Below, one piece after another: positions 8,936-18,148 of a stretch of 64,000 nucleotides of DNA. The stretch comes from Allobosea sp. BK604 (GTDB lineage: Bacteria > Pseudomonadota > Alphaproteobacteria > Rhizobiales > Beijerinckiaceae): positions 124,001-188,000 of the forward strand of contig NZ_SLZF01000013.1 in the NCBI RefSeq assembly GCF_004341515.1, written 5' to 3'. The stretch's first letter is position 1. Every line of letters begins with the position of its first letter. Made by a program: the position numbers and the translations under genes. The notes under the pieces are model-generated. The model did not search any database and was not told the origin of the DNA. It saw nothing but the letters and a program-made list of their open reading frames with translations.

Positions 8936-9829
8936 TTGGTCGATCAGCCCGGAGTGAGACAATTGCAGCCTGCGCAGACCCTTACCCAGGCCCTGACGGG
9001 ATTTTCCGAGATCGCCGGCCGCTTTGATCTCTGCCTCTGCGACATCTGGGGCGTGGTCCATAACGGCGTCGCCGCCCATCGCGAGGCCTGCGAGGCGCTG
9101 GTGGCGATGCGGCAGCAGGGCATGGCGGTCGTGCTGGTGACGAACGCGCCGCGCCCGCGCGATGCGATCGAGCGCCAGCTTGCCCAGCTCCAGGTGCCGC
9201 GCGAGGCTTGGGATGCGATCGTGACCTCCGGCGATGTCTGCCGGTCGCTGATCGAGCAGCGCGGCAGCGAGCCGATGTATATGCTCGGGCCCGATCGCGA
9301 CCTGCCGCTGATCGCCGGGCTCGACGCCCCGCGAGTCGCGCCGGCCGAGGCGCATTACGTGCTCTGCACCGGCTTGTTCGACGACGAGCGCGAGACGGTC
9401 GAGACCTATGCCGGGCAGCTCGACGATTTCGCCAGGCGCGGCCTGATCCTGATCTGTGCCAATCCCGACCTGGTCGTCGATCGCGGCGGCAAGATCGTGC
9501 CCTGCGCCGGTTCGCTTGCCTTGGCCTATGAGCAGCTCGGCGGTCAGGCGATCTATGCCGGCAAGCCCCACCGTCCGATCTACGAGATGGCCCTGGAACT
9601 GGTCGAGACGAAGCGTGGCGGCCCGATCGAGCGCGAGCGCATTTGCGCCATCGGCGATGCGATCCGCACCGACATTGCCGGCGCCAACGGGTTTGGCGCG
9701 ACCAGCGTCATGGTGCTCGCCGGCATCCACGCGCAGGACCTCGTCGCGCAATCCTGGGCCGAGCGCCATGACTGGTTCTCGCGCCAGAGCCACCGGCCCG
9801 ACTACGCCATGCCGCACCTGGTGTGGTGA
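8936..9829 (+). CDS. HAD-superfamily class IIA hydrolase, TIGR01459 type
   Basis: 297 residues from a TTG; a GTG at 8954 (six codons later) is an equally reasonable start. Motif I is CDIWGVVHNG with the nucleophile and acid/base Asp spacing of class IIA phosphatases; motif II is VLVTNAPR; motif III/IV is the late segment AIGDAIRTDIAGANGFG. The family is related to NagD and 4-nitrophenylphosphatase and is common next to ribF or ileS in alphaproteobacteria. It probably dephosphorylates small sugar or nucleotide phosphates in the cytoplasm; the actual substrate is unknown. The gene stands alone between the EAL gene and the convergent cheY. Confidence 0.88.
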   Translation: MVDQPGVRQLQPAQTLTQALTGFSEIAGRFDLCLCDIWGVVHNGVAAHREACEALVAMRQQGMAVVLVTNAPRPRDAIERQLAQLQVPREAWDAIVTSGDVCRSLIEQRGSEPMYMLGPDRDLPLIAGLDAPRVAPAEAHYVLCTGLFDDERETVETYAGQLDDFARRGLILICANPDLVVDRGGKIVPCAGSLALAYEQLGGQAIYAGKPHRPIYEMALELVETKRGGPIERERICAIGDAIRTDIAGANGFGATSVMVLAGIHAQDLVAQSWAERHDWFSRQSHRPDYAMPHLVW

Positions 9830-9983
9830 AGCTGGATGATCGGGACGAAGTCGAAGATTTCTAGAGGAATTTGCTGAGGTCAGCGGGCTGGCGCGGCTGT
9901 CGGGAGCCGGAGCGGAGCGTCGATCGCTTCGTGGGCGCCGGAAGCGCAGGCGGCCGCCTCACCAGTGGAGTGATCACAGGCTC

Positions 9984-10367
9984 TCAAGCCTGGCAGACGG
10001 ACTCGATCTTGGTCTTCAGCGTCTGCGCGTTGAACGGCTTGACGATATAGTTGTTCACGCCGGCCTTCTTGGCAGCGATGACGTTCTCGGTCTTCGACTC
10101 GGCGGTGACGATGATGAACGGTGTCTGCGCCAGCGCGTCCTCCTCGCGCACGCGCTGCAGCAATTCGAAACCCGTCATCGGCTCCATGTTCCAGTCGGAG
10201 ATCACCAGCCCGTATTTCTTGTCGCGCATCTTGGCGATGGCGGCGGAACCGTCGGAGGCGTCGTCGACATTCTCGAAGCCGAGCTGCTTGAGCAGGTTCC
10301 GGATGATCCGCACCATCGTCTGGTAGTCGTCGACTACGAGGATAGGCATGGACGGGTCGAGAGCCAT
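9984..10367 (-). CDS. Single-domain CheY-like response regulator
   Basis: 127 residues, one receiver domain with no output domain. The acidic pair Asp13-Asp14, phospho-acceptor Asp58 (VISDWNM), Thr88 (IIVTAE) and Lys110 (IVKPF) are all in place, so it should be phosphorylatable. The sequence closely follows the CheY type that binds the flagellar switch in rhizobia, but no che or fli genes lie nearby in this window, so a chemotaxis role is inference. Monocistronic, convergent with the HAD hydrolase. The 150 bp downstream of its stop hold nothing I recognise. Confidence 0.92.
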   Translation of the reverse strand: MALDPSMPILVVDDYQTMVRIIRNLLKQLGFENVDDASDGSAAIAKMRDKKYGLVISDWNMEPMTGFELLQRVREEDALAQTPFIIVTAESKTENVIAAKKAGVNNYIVKPFNAQTLKTKIESVCQA

Positions 10368-10611
10368 TGCGGTGCTCCAAGCAAACAGGCATGGCGCGGG
10401 ACGATACCCACGCCGAGGTCGCCATCTCAGGGAGGCGACCTATGGTCAATCTTGATAGAGCAGCGGCGTTTCAAAGCCGTTAACCCGATGCCGGAGTGAG
10501 GCCTGGGTCGGTCAAGGTCTAAGCACCAAAGTCGCATGGCCGAGCCGGCGCGATCGTGTCACTTTATGCTGCATCGCAGCATGGGCGCTGCAGCATCCGG
10601 GATATTTCGAC

Positions 10612-11061
10612 TTGGCTACCAATGACAGCTCCTATCAGGTCCACGCCTTCGAGGATCTCGCCGTCGGCCAGAGCGAAAGCCTGATGCGCACGGTCATGGA
10701 GCGCGATGTCTCGCTCTTCGCCGATCTCTCCGGCGACGCCAACCCGATCCATCTCTGCGACCGCTATGCCGCCAGCACGAAATTCGGCCAGCGCATCGCC
10801 CATGGCATGCTCACCGCGAGCCTGGTCTCGGCCCTGCTCGGCACCAGGCTGCCAGGCCCTGGCGCAGTCTATCTCTCGCAGACCCTCACCTTCCTGGCGC
10901 CGGTGAAGATCGGCGATGTCGTCACCGCCCGTGTCGAGATCGCCGAACTGGTCGTCGAGCGCCGGCGCGCGCGGCTGTTCTGCGAATGCGTCGTCGACGG
11001 CAAGGCGGTGCTGGAGGGCGAGGCCTGGGTCGCCTTGCCGCCGGCCCAGCCGAAGGCCTGA
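10612..11061 (+). CDS. MaoC-like (R)-specific enoyl-CoA hydratase
   Basis: 149 residues, a single hotdog domain. The hydratase-2 signature is clear: Asp in the FADLSGDANPIHL segment (about residues 37-49) and His in IAHGMLTASL, the Asp/His catalytic pair of PhaJ-like enzymes. These convert trans-2-enoyl-CoA to (R)-3-hydroxyacyl-CoA, feeding polyhydroxyalkanoate or other fatty-acid pathways. The start is a TTG; upstream ATGs at 10566 and 10581 are out of frame. It is followed by ribF 87 bp later. Not linked here to other PHA genes. Confidence 0.85.
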   Translation: MATNDSSYQVHAFEDLAVGQSESLMRTVMERDVSLFADLSGDANPIHLCDRYAASTKFGQRIAHGMLTASLVSALLGTRLPGPGAVYLSQTLTFLAPVKIGDVVTARVEIAELVVERRRARLFCECVVDGKAVLEGEAWVALPPAQPKA

Positions 11062-11148
11062 TCCGGTCCCTGTTCTTGACGCTGCCCGCCTCAGCCGCCA
11101 TTGACGCGCTTGTGCGGGATGCCCCGCCGAGGCGGAATCCTTCGAACC

Positions 11149-12132
11149 ATGACCCGTCCTGACGCTGCGCCGCCATCCGGCCAGCCTGACAGTTTCGTTC
11201 TTGATCGCGACGCAGCCGTGCCGGAGGCTCTGCGCGGCGCCGTGCTGGCGCTCGGCAATTTCGACGGCGTTCATCGCGGCCATGCCGAGCTGGCCCGGGT
11301 CGCGACCCTGATGGCGGCCGAGCGCGGCTGCGCCGCCGCAGCCTTCACCTTCGAGCCGCATCCGCGCAGCGTGTTCAGGCCGGACCAGCCGGTCTTCCGC
11401 CTGACCTCGCCCGAGGTGAAGCTCGAATTGCTGGCGCAGGCCGGTCTTGCCCGCAGTTTCGTGCTCCATTTCGATCGTGAGATCGCGGCGATCGGCGCCG
11501 AGAGCTTCGTCGACGATCTCCTGCTCGGCCGGCTCGGCGCGGCCGGGCTGGTCTGCGGCTATGATTTCCATTTCGGCAAGGGCCGCACCGGTTCGCCCGA
11601 GATGCTCCAGGCCAGGGCGGGAACCCGCGGCGTGCCGGTCGCAGTCGTGCCGTCCTATTCCTGGGCGGGCGAGCCGGTCTCCTCGACCCTGGTCCGCACT
11701 GCACTCGAAATGGGCGATGTCGCGCACGCCGCCGAGCTGCTCGGCCGGCCCTGGTTCGTGCGCGGTGAGATCGCCCATGGCGACAAGCGTGGGCGCGATC
11801 TCGGCTATCCCACCGCCAACATGCATCTCGCCCGCGATTGCCGCCTGCGCTACGGCATCTACGCCGTCAGGATGAAGGTCGACGGCATCTGGCGCGACGG
11901 CGTCGCGAGCTTCGGCAGCCGCCCGACCTTCGATGACGGCGCCCCCCGGCTGGAGAGCTTCCTGTTCGATTTCTCCGGCGATCTCTATGGCAAGACCGTC
12001 GATGTCGCGCTCGTCGCCTGGCTGCGTGGCGAGGCGAAGTTCGACTCGCTCGACGCCTTGATCGCGCAGATGGACAAGGACAGCCTCCAGGCCCGCGCCA
12101 TCCTGGCGCAGACGCCACCCTTCCTTTGTTGA
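11149..12132 (+). CDS. ribF: Bifunctional riboflavin kinase/FAD synthetase
   Basis: 327 residues from the ATG at 11149 (a TTG at 11101 in the same frame would add 16 non-conserved residues). Phosphorylates riboflavin to FMN and adenylylates FMN to FAD. The N-terminal nucleotidyltransferase half shows GNFDGVHRGH and the late motif SSTLVRTALEMGD. The C-terminal kinase half shows GDKRGRDLGYPTANM and the catalytic-Glu strand ARLESFLFDFSGDLYG. It sits upstream of ileS-lspA, a widespread arrangement in proteobacteria, although here 310 bp with a hairpin and a repeat separate it from ileS. Confidence 0.95.
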   Translation: MTRPDAAPPSGQPDSFVLDRDAAVPEALRGAVLALGNFDGVHRGHAELARVATLMAAERGCAAAAFTFEPHPRSVFRPDQPVFRLTSPEVKLELLAQAGLARSFVLHFDREIAAIGAESFVDDLLLGRLGAAGLVCGYDFHFGKGRTGSPEMLQARAGTRGVPVAVVPSYSWAGEPVSSTLVRTALEMGDVAHAAELLGRPWFVRGEIAHGDKRGRDLGYPTANMHLARDCRLRYGIYAVRMKVDGIWRDGVASFGSRPTFDDGAPRLESFLFDFSGDLYGKTVDVALVAWLRGEAKFDSLDALIAQMDKDSLQARAILAQTPPFLC

Positions 12133-12154
12133 CTTTGCCCTGTCGCGCGCTTTC

Positions 12155-12177
12155 CGTTCGGCCCTTCCGGCCGAACG
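12155..12177 (+). terminator. Hairpin after ribF, possible terminator without U-tract
   Basis: Perfect 9-bp inverted repeat CGTTCGGCC-CTTCC-GGCCGAACG located 22 bp after the ribF stop codon. There is no T-run after it, so termination is only a suggestion. Confidence 0.4.
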
Positions 12178-12218
12178 ACAAGAATTCGCGCCAGATCAAT
12201 CTCTTGAGCAGGTTCTCA

Positions 12219-12257
12219 CCGCAAAAGTGCATTCCACTTTTGCGGAACATGCTCTAG
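12219..12257. repeat. Family C palindromic element ahead of ileS
   Basis: Perfect 11-bp inverted repeat (CCGCAAAAGTG, 5-nt loop, CACTTTTGCGG; 12219-12245) followed directly by AACATGCTCTAG, which matches the CTAG-ending terminus of the other interspersed repeats here. Probably another short mobile or REP-like element. The rest of the 310-bp ribF-ileS gap holds no gene I can support. Confidence 0.6.
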
Positions 12258-12442
12258 AAGCCGCTCATGCTCGCTCATCGCGCCATGATCATCGACCGGC
12301 GAATTACGGGCCCGGCTGCCGCCGCCTCGCGCTGAACCTGCGCGGGCCAGCGTGAAGCCGGGATGAGTTTCGCTTTCCTGAAATCCTTGCGGACCGGCGC
12401 TGAGCACGAGAAGCAGCCCGTCCGAGACGCCCGAGCCGGATC

Positions 12443-15394
12443 ATGACCGACAAGACCGACCTTCAAGAGAAGACGAGGGATTATTCGCAGACCCTCTTCC
12501 TGCCGCAGACCGAGTTCCCGATGCGCGCCGGCCTGCCGCAGCGCGAGCCGGAGCTCCTCGCCCGCTGGGAGAAGATGGACCTCTACCGCAAGCTGCGCGA
12601 GACCGCGAAGGGCCGCGACCGCTTCGTGCTGCATGACGGCCCGCCCTATGCCAACGGCAACATCCATATCGGCCACGCGCTCAACAAGATCCTGAAGGAC
12701 CTCGTCGTGCGCTCGCAGCAGATGCTCGGCCAGGACTCGAACTACGTGCCGGGCTGGGACTGCCACGGCCTGCCGATCGAGTGGAAGATCGAGGAACAGT
12801 ACCGTGCCAAGGGTCTGAACAAGGACGACGTCCCGGTCGTCGAATTCCGCAAGGAATGCCGCAGCTTCGCCGAGCATTGGGTCGATGTGCAGCGCAAGGA
12901 GTTCAAGCGCCTCGGCGTCGAGGGCGACTGGGCCGATCCCTACCTGACTATGGCCTATCCGGCCGAGGCGCAGATCGCCCGCGAGATCATGAAATTCGCC
13001 GAGACCGGCCAACTCTATCGCGGCTCCAAGCCGGTGATGTGGTCGGTGGTCGAGAAGACCGCCCTGGCCGAGGCCGAGGTCGAGTACGAGGAGCACACCA
13101 GCGACACGGTGTTCGTGGCGTTCCCGATCGTATCGGGCGGCGATCTCTCCGGCGCCTCCGTCGTGATCTGGACGACGACGCCCTGGACGATCCCGGGCAA
13201 CCGAGCGATCTCCTTCCACAACAAGATCGCCTACGGCCTCTACCGCGTCACCGCCGCACCCGAGGGCAATTGGGCCAAGACCGGCGCGACCTATGTGCTG
13301 GCCAAGAATCTCGCCGAAGCCGTGTTCAAATCCGCCAAGGTCGACGCTTTCGAGCTGGTGCGCGACGTTCCTGCGTCCGAACTGGCAGCGGCCACCGCAG
13401 CCCATCCGCTCCGCGGCCAGGGCTACGATTTCGACGTCGCGCTGCTCGACGGCGACCATGTCACCGACGATGCCGGCACCGGCTTCGTCCACACCGCGCC
13501 GGGCCATGGCCGCGAGGACTTCGACATCTGGATGGCGAATGGCCGCAGGCTGGCCGAGCGCGGCATCGAGACCCGCATCCCCTATACCGTCGACGCCGAT
13601 GGCCGATTCACCAAGGAGGCGCCTGGCTTCGAGGGCAGGCAGGTCATCACCGACAAGGGCGAGAAGGGCGATGCCAACGACGCCGTCATCAAGGCGCTCG
13701 CGGCGTCCGGCCATCTCGTCGCCCGTGGCCGCCTGAAGCACCAGTACCCGCATAGCTGGCGCTCGAAGAAGCCGGTCATCTTCCGCAACACGCCGCAATG
13801 GTTCATCGCCATGGACAAGACGGTGGCCTCGCTCGGCAACCGCACCCTGCGCGAGGTCGCGCTCGGCGCGATCAAGGACACCGAATGGGTGCCGGCCGCC
13901 GGCGAGAACCGCATCAACGGCATGATCGCCAACCGCCCCGACTGGGTGGTCTCGCGCCAGCGCAGCTGGGGCGTGCCGATCACGGTCTTCGTCGAGAAGG
14001 AGACGGGCGAGATCCTGGTCGACGCCAAGGTCAACGCCGCCATCGCCGAAGCCTTCGAGGCCGAAGGCGCGGACGCCTGGTTCACCGATCTCGATGGCGC
14101 CCGCTTCCTCACGCCCTTCGGCTACGACCCGGCCAAATACGAGCGCGTCACCGACGTGCTCGACGTCTGGTTCGATTCGGGCTCGACCCACGCCTTCACG
14201 CTCGAGAAGCGGCCGGACCTGCGCGCCCGCCGCCGCGGCGAGGGCGGCAATGATCGCGTCATGTATCTCGAAGGCTCGGATCAGCATCGCGGCTGGTTCC
14301 ATTCCAGCCTGCTCGAAAGCTGCGGCACGCGCGGCCGCGCGCCCTATGACGTCGTCCTGACCCACGGCTTCTGTCTCGACGAGAAGGGCGAGAAGATGTC
14401 GAAGTCGAAGGGCAACGTCACCGCGCCGCAGGACGTCATCAAGGAATCCGGCGCCGACATCCTGCGCCTCTGGGTCGCGGCGGCCGATTATTCCGACGAC
14501 CTGCGCATCGGCAAGGAGATCCTCAAGACCTTCGTCGAGACCTATCGCAAGCTGCGCAACACGATGCGCTGGATGCTCGGCACGCTCGCGCATTTCAGCG
14601 AGGATATCCGCGTCGCCGGGCCGGCCTCGATGCCGGAGCTGGAGCGGCTGATGCTGCACCGGCTGGCGGAGCTCGGCCCGCAGGTCGAGGAGGCCTATCG
14701 CACCTACGACTACAAGCGCGTCGTGAACCTGCTCTCGCAGTTCATGAACACCGAGCTGTCGGCCTTCTATTTCGATGTCCGCAAGGACACGCTCTATTGC
14801 GATCCGCTGTCCAGCCATGCCCGCAAGAGCGCGCTGACCGTGGTCGACCATCTCTTCCGCTGCCTGACGACTTGGCTCGCGCCGATCCTGGTCTTCACCA
14901 GCGAGGAAGCCTGGCTTGAGCGCTATCCGCAGAAGAAGGCCGAGGGCTCCGTCCATCTCGAGCTCTTCGCCGAGGCGCCCGAGAGCTGGCTCGATCCGGA
15001 GCTCGCCGAGCGCTGGAGCAAGGTTCGCCGCGTCCGCCGCGTCGTCACGGGCGCGCTGGAACTGGAGCGTGCCGCCAAGCGCATCGGCTCCTCGCTGGAG
15101 GCCGCTCCCGAGGTCCATATCGCCGATCCCGACCTGCGTGCGGCGCTCTCGGGCCTCGACTTCGCCGAGATCTGCATCACCTCAGGCGTCAGGATCGTCG
15201 CCGGGGAGGGGCCGGCTGACGCCTTCCGCCTTGCCGACGTGCCCGGCGTCGCCGTCGTCCCGGTTCGGGCTGCCGGCATCAAATGCGCCCGCTCGTGGAA
15301 ATATTTCGACCCGGCGAGCGCCGAGCCCGGCTATTCCGACGTGACCCCGCGCGACGCCAAGGCCCTGCGCGAGCTCGGCGAGGTCGCCGCCTGA
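12443..15394 (+). CDS. ileS: Isoleucyl-tRNA synthetase
   Basis: 983 residues, class Ia synthetase that charges tRNA-Ile in the cytoplasm. The HIGH motif lies at about 75-78 (PPYANGNIHIGHALNK), the editing (CP1) domain spans roughly 190-410, and the KMSKS motif (GEKMSKSKGN) is near residue 652. The anticodon-binding region follows, with the helical segment RKLRNTMRWMLG. The C-terminus ends in IKCARSWKYF: only one Cys remains of the four-Cys zinc knuckle found in many bacterial enzymes, and no second CxxC follows, so this copy probably does not bind the C-terminal zinc. Its TGA overlaps the lspA ATG (TGATG), indicating coupling. Confidence 0.97.
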   Translation: MTDKTDLQEKTRDYSQTLFLPQTEFPMRAGLPQREPELLARWEKMDLYRKLRETAKGRDRFVLHDGPPYANGNIHIGHALNKILKDLVVRSQQMLGQDSNYVPGWDCHGLPIEWKIEEQYRAKGLNKDDVPVVEFRKECRSFAEHWVDVQRKEFKRLGVEGDWADPYLTMAYPAEAQIAREIMKFAETGQLYRGSKPVMWSVVEKTALAEAEVEYEEHTSDTVFVAFPIVSGGDLSGASVVIWTTTPWTIPGNRAISFHNKIAYGLYRVTAAPEGNWAKTGATYVLAKNLAEAVFKSAKVDAFELVRDVPASELAAATAAHPLRGQGYDFDVALLDGDHVTDDAGTGFVHTAPGHGREDFDIWMANGRRLAERGIETRIPYTVDADGRFTKEAPGFEGRQVITDKGEKGDANDAVIKALAASGHLVARGRLKHQYPHSWRSKKPVIFRNTPQWFIAMDKTVASLGNRTLREVALGAIKDTEWVPAAGENRINGMIANRPDWVVSRQRSWGVPITVFVEKETGEILVDAKVNAAIAEAFEAEGADAWFTDLDGARFLTPFGYDPAKYERVTDVLDVWFDSGSTHAFTLEKRPDLRARRRGEGGNDRVMYLEGSDQHRGWFHSSLLESCGTRGRAPYDVVLTHGFCLDEKGEKMSKSKGNVTAPQDVIKESGADILRLWVAAADYSDDLRIGKEILKTFVETYRKLRNTMRWMLGTLAHFSEDIRVAGPASMPELERLMLHRLAELGPQVEEAYRTYDYKRVVNLLSQFMNTELSAFYFDVRKDTLYCDPLSSHARKSALTVVDHLFRCLTTWLAPILVFTSEEAWLERYPQKKAEGSVHLELFAEAPESWLDPELAERWSKVRRVRRVVTGALELERAAKRIGSSLEAAPEVHIADPDLRAALSGLDFAEICITSGVRIVAGEGPADAFRLADVPGVAVVPVRAAGIKCARSWKYFDPASAEPGYSDVTPRDAKALRELGEVAA

Positions 15395-15876
15395 TGCCGT
15401 CGCTGCGCCGCCTCGGCCTCTGGATCGTCGCCCTGGTCTTCATTCTCGACCAGGCGAGCAAGCTCTGGCTGCTCTTCGGCATCCGCCTCGCCGAGAACGG
15501 CCCCTTCGCGGTCACGCCTTTCATGGACATCGTGCTCGCCTGGAACCGCGGCATTTCCTACGGGCTCTTCCAGCAATACAGCGATCTCGGTCGCTGGCTG
15601 CTGGTGGTGATTTCCTTTGCCGCGGTGATCTGGCTCGGGCGCTGGCTGTGGAAGGCGACGGGCCGGTTGACTGTGGTCAGCCTCGCCCTGATCATTGGTG
15701 GAGCGCTCGGCAACGGCGTCGACCGGGCGGTCTATGGCGCGGTCGTCGACTTCGTCCATCTGTATTATCGCAGCTTTAGCTGGTATATCTTCAATATCGC
15801 TGATGCCGCCATCGTTGTCGGTGTCGTCGGTCTGCTCTATGAGTCGTTGCGACCCGGTGCGGAAAAGGCAGCCTGA
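15394..15876 (+). CDS. lspA: Lipoprotein signal peptidase (signal peptidase II)
   Basis: 160 residues. Start chosen at the ATG that overlaps the ileS stop; upstream codons in frame would only extend it into ileS. Four hydrophobic helices are visible (about 8-28, 68-85, 92-110, 131-152). The aspartyl-protease dyad is Asp119 in GAVVDF and Asp137 in FNIADAAI, with the supporting GNGVDR motif before it. Removes signal peptides from prolipoproteins in the inner membrane. The ileS-lspA order is conserved in many proteobacteria. Confidence 0.95.
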   Translation: MPSLRRLGLWIVALVFILDQASKLWLLFGIRLAENGPFAVTPFMDIVLAWNRGISYGLFQQYSDLGRWLLVVISFAAVIWLGRWLWKATGRLTVVSLALIIGGALGNGVDRAVYGAVVDFVHLYYRSFSWYIFNIADAAIVVGVVGLLYESLRPGAEKAA

Positions 15877-15949
15877 TTTCGGCCTTCGCCATTGTTTCGC
15901 CGCTCGTCTGATGTTGAGACGGGAAGAGGAAGTCCTGAGGGAGTTTGAC

Positions 15950-16594
15950 ATGGCTTACCGCAACCGCATCCCGCAGCTCTTCGTGGCTGGTGGCTTGCTG
16001 CTGGCGGCCTCGCCGGCCTTCGCCCAGGAGGGCATGCTGTTCCAGCGCCTCATGCAGGGCGTGATGGGCAGCAGCGAAGACAATATCGATTATCGCGAGC
16101 GCCCGCCGCTGGTCGTGCCGCCCTCGTCCGCTTTGCCACGCCCGCAGGACCCGGCCTCCACGCGCAACGCCGCCTGGCCGAACGATCCTGATGTCGCGGC
16201 CCGCCGCGAGGCCGCGCGCAGCGCGCTCGTTCCCACCGAGAACGAGAAGTACCGCAACAACCCGCTCCTGAGCCAGCAGGAGCTGCGCCGCGGCCGCACC
16301 TTGCGGCAGCAATCGGCCGGGAACACCACCACCGAAGACCACAGCAACTACAACAACCAGATCGCACCGATCCGGGTCGGGCGCGAGCTCGCCTCGCAGC
16401 GCAACCAGGCTGCCGAGGCGACGCTCACCTACGGCTCCGAGCCGCAGCGCCGCCTGCTGTCCGAGCCGCCGACCGGCTATCGCCGTCCGGCCGGCAACGC
16501 TCCGCTCGGCCCGGGCCGCAGCGGGCCGGTGGAAGACCAGCAGGCCGTCGGCCAGCTCGAATTCGTCACCGGTCAGAAGCCGCCGACCCGCTGA
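15950..16594 (+). CDS. Exported Pro/Gln/Arg-rich protein of unknown function
   Basis: 214 residues. The start at 15950 gives a classical signal peptide (hydrophobic core LFVAGGLLLAASPAFA, cleavage after FAQ or AFA) and has GAGGGAG upstream; an in-frame ATG at 15911 would bury it. The mature part is low complexity and rich in Pro, Arg, Gln and Asn. The segment YRERPPLVVPPSSALPRP recalls the DUF3035/BamF motif, and the position after lspA and before the M16 pair also fits that family. The match is only partial, so I leave the function open. Possibly an envelope assembly accessory protein. Confidence 0.7.
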   Translation: MAYRNRIPQLFVAGGLLLAASPAFAQEGMLFQRLMQGVMGSSEDNIDYRERPPLVVPPSSALPRPQDPASTRNAAWPNDPDVAARREAARSALVPTENEKYRNNPLLSQQELRRGRTLRQQSAGNTTTEDHSNYNNQIAPIRVGRELASQRNQAAEATLTYGSEPQRRLLSEPPTGYRRPAGNAPLGPGRSGPVEDQQAVGQLEFVTGQKPPTR

Positions 16595-16795
16595 GGCGCG
16601 AGCGGACAACGCTCGTCCTTGGCTTGAGGCTGTCTCACGCCTGAAACTGTGCCCCGCGCGTGGCTGATGCCGCGCCGGGCCCAAGCATCTACTGTCAGGC
16701 ATCTGCTATTCGGTTCTGGCGGTCGCCACACCGCATGCCTATGTTCATCGAACGCTCGCTGCCCGGCGGGCGCTGTTCCACGGAGCTGACCCCAG

Positions 16796-18091
16796 GTGAA
16801 CGTGCAAGTGCGCCAGAGCGAGACGGCCCAGCCGGTCGAATCCTTCCGCCTCGGCAACGGGCTTGATGTCGTGGTCGTGCCGGATACGCGGGCGCCGGTC
16901 GTGACCCATATGGTCTGGTACCGCAACGGCTCGGCCGATGATCCGGCGGGCAAATCCGGCATCGCGCATTTCCTCGAGCATCTGATGTTCAAGGGCACCG
17001 AGCGCTGGCCGGCCGGCGAGTTCTCCAAGATCGTCGCCGGCTATGGCGGCCAGGAGAACGCCTTCACCTCCTTCGATTACACCGCCTATTTCCAGCGCGT
17101 GCCGAAAGAGCATCTGCGCGCGATGATGGACTACGAGGCCGATCGCATGACCGGCCTCGCCTTCGACGAGAGCGTCGTCGGCCCCGAGCGCGACGTGGTG
17201 CTGGAGGAGCGGCGCATGCGCGTCGATGCCGATCCGGCGGCTCAGCTCGGCGAGGAATTCTCCTCGGCCCTGTTCGTCCATCACCCCTACGGCACGCCGA
17301 TCATCGGCTGGGAGCACGAGATAGAGGGCCTCTCCCGCGACGACGCCTTCACCTATTACCAGCGCTTCTACACGCCGGAGAACGCGATCCTCGTCGTCGC
17401 CGGCGACACCGATTCCGCCGAGGTCCGCAGGCTCGCCGAGGAAACCTACGGAAAGATCGCCGCGCGCGGCGCCATGCCGGTGCGCAAGCGCCCGGCCGAG
17501 CCCGATCCGCGTGCCGCGCGCCGGGTCGCCCTCTCGGATCCGCGCGTGAAGCAGCCGTCCCTGCGCCGCGGCTGGCTGACGCCGACCTATCTCAGCGCCG
17601 GCGACCGCGACGAGGTCTTCGCGCTCGAGCTCGCGGCCGAGATCCTGGGCGGCGGCACCACCTCGCGGCTCTATCGCAAGCTCTGCGTCGAGCAGGAGAT
17701 CGCTGCCGGCGCCAGTGCCTATTTCATGGGCTCGATGGTCGATCGCGCCGCCTTCCAGCTTTCGACCAGCCCGCGCCCCGGCACGGAGATGGACAAGCTC
17801 GAGGCCGGGCTCGACGCAACGCTCGCGGCCTTCCTCGCGGAAGGGCCGAGCGAGCTCGAACTCGCCCGGGCCCGGACCCGGCTCGTGGCCGAGACGATCT
17901 TCGCACGCGACAGCCAATCCTCGCTCGCCCGCATCTTCGGATCGGCGCTCGCCATCGGCGAGACGGTCGAGGATGTGCTGGTCTGGCCGCAGCGCATCGA
18001 GGCCATCAGCCGCGATGCCGTGATCGAGGCCGCTCGCCGCTATCTCAAGCCGGACCGTTCGGTCACTGGCCTGCTGCTACCGTCGGCCTGA
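16796..18091 (+). CDS. M16 family zinc metallopeptidase (catalytic member of pair)
   Basis: 431 residues from a GTG start. The inverted zinc-binding motif HFLEH (His58, Glu61, His62) is intact, and the third ligand is provided by the VVLEERRM segment near 137-138. Two M16 half-domains are visible, the second inactive as usual. Related to processing peptidases and PqqL-like proteases. No strong signal peptide is visible on this start. It lies 57 bp upstream of a second M16 protein that lacks the motif, so the two probably form a heterodimer as is known for bacterial M16B pairs. Confidence 0.92.
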   Translation: MNVQVRQSETAQPVESFRLGNGLDVVVVPDTRAPVVTHMVWYRNGSADDPAGKSGIAHFLEHLMFKGTERWPAGEFSKIVAGYGGQENAFTSFDYTAYFQRVPKEHLRAMMDYEADRMTGLAFDESVVGPERDVVLEERRMRVDADPAAQLGEEFSSALFVHHPYGTPIIGWEHEIEGLSRDDAFTYYQRFYTPENAILVVAGDTDSAEVRRLAEETYGKIAARGAMPVRKRPAEPDPRAARRVALSDPRVKQPSLRRGWLTPTYLSAGDRDEVFALELAAEILGGGTTSRLYRKLCVEQEIAAGASAYFMGSMVDRAAFQLSTSPRPGTEMDKLEAGLDATLAAFLAEGPSELELARARTRLVAETIFARDSQSSLARIFGSALAIGETVEDVLVWPQRIEAISRDAVIEAARRYLKPDRSVTGLLLPSA

Positions 18092-18148
18092 GGCCGGCGC
18101 CCTTCTCCCATAAGGTGGGGCGAAGGCGTCCCGCCGTCAGGAAGCGAC

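Noticed and set aside
12275..15118. A 947-codon open frame on the minus strand
   Set aside because: Antisense to ileS; composition is the mirror image of ileS codon usage, with no recognisable domain.
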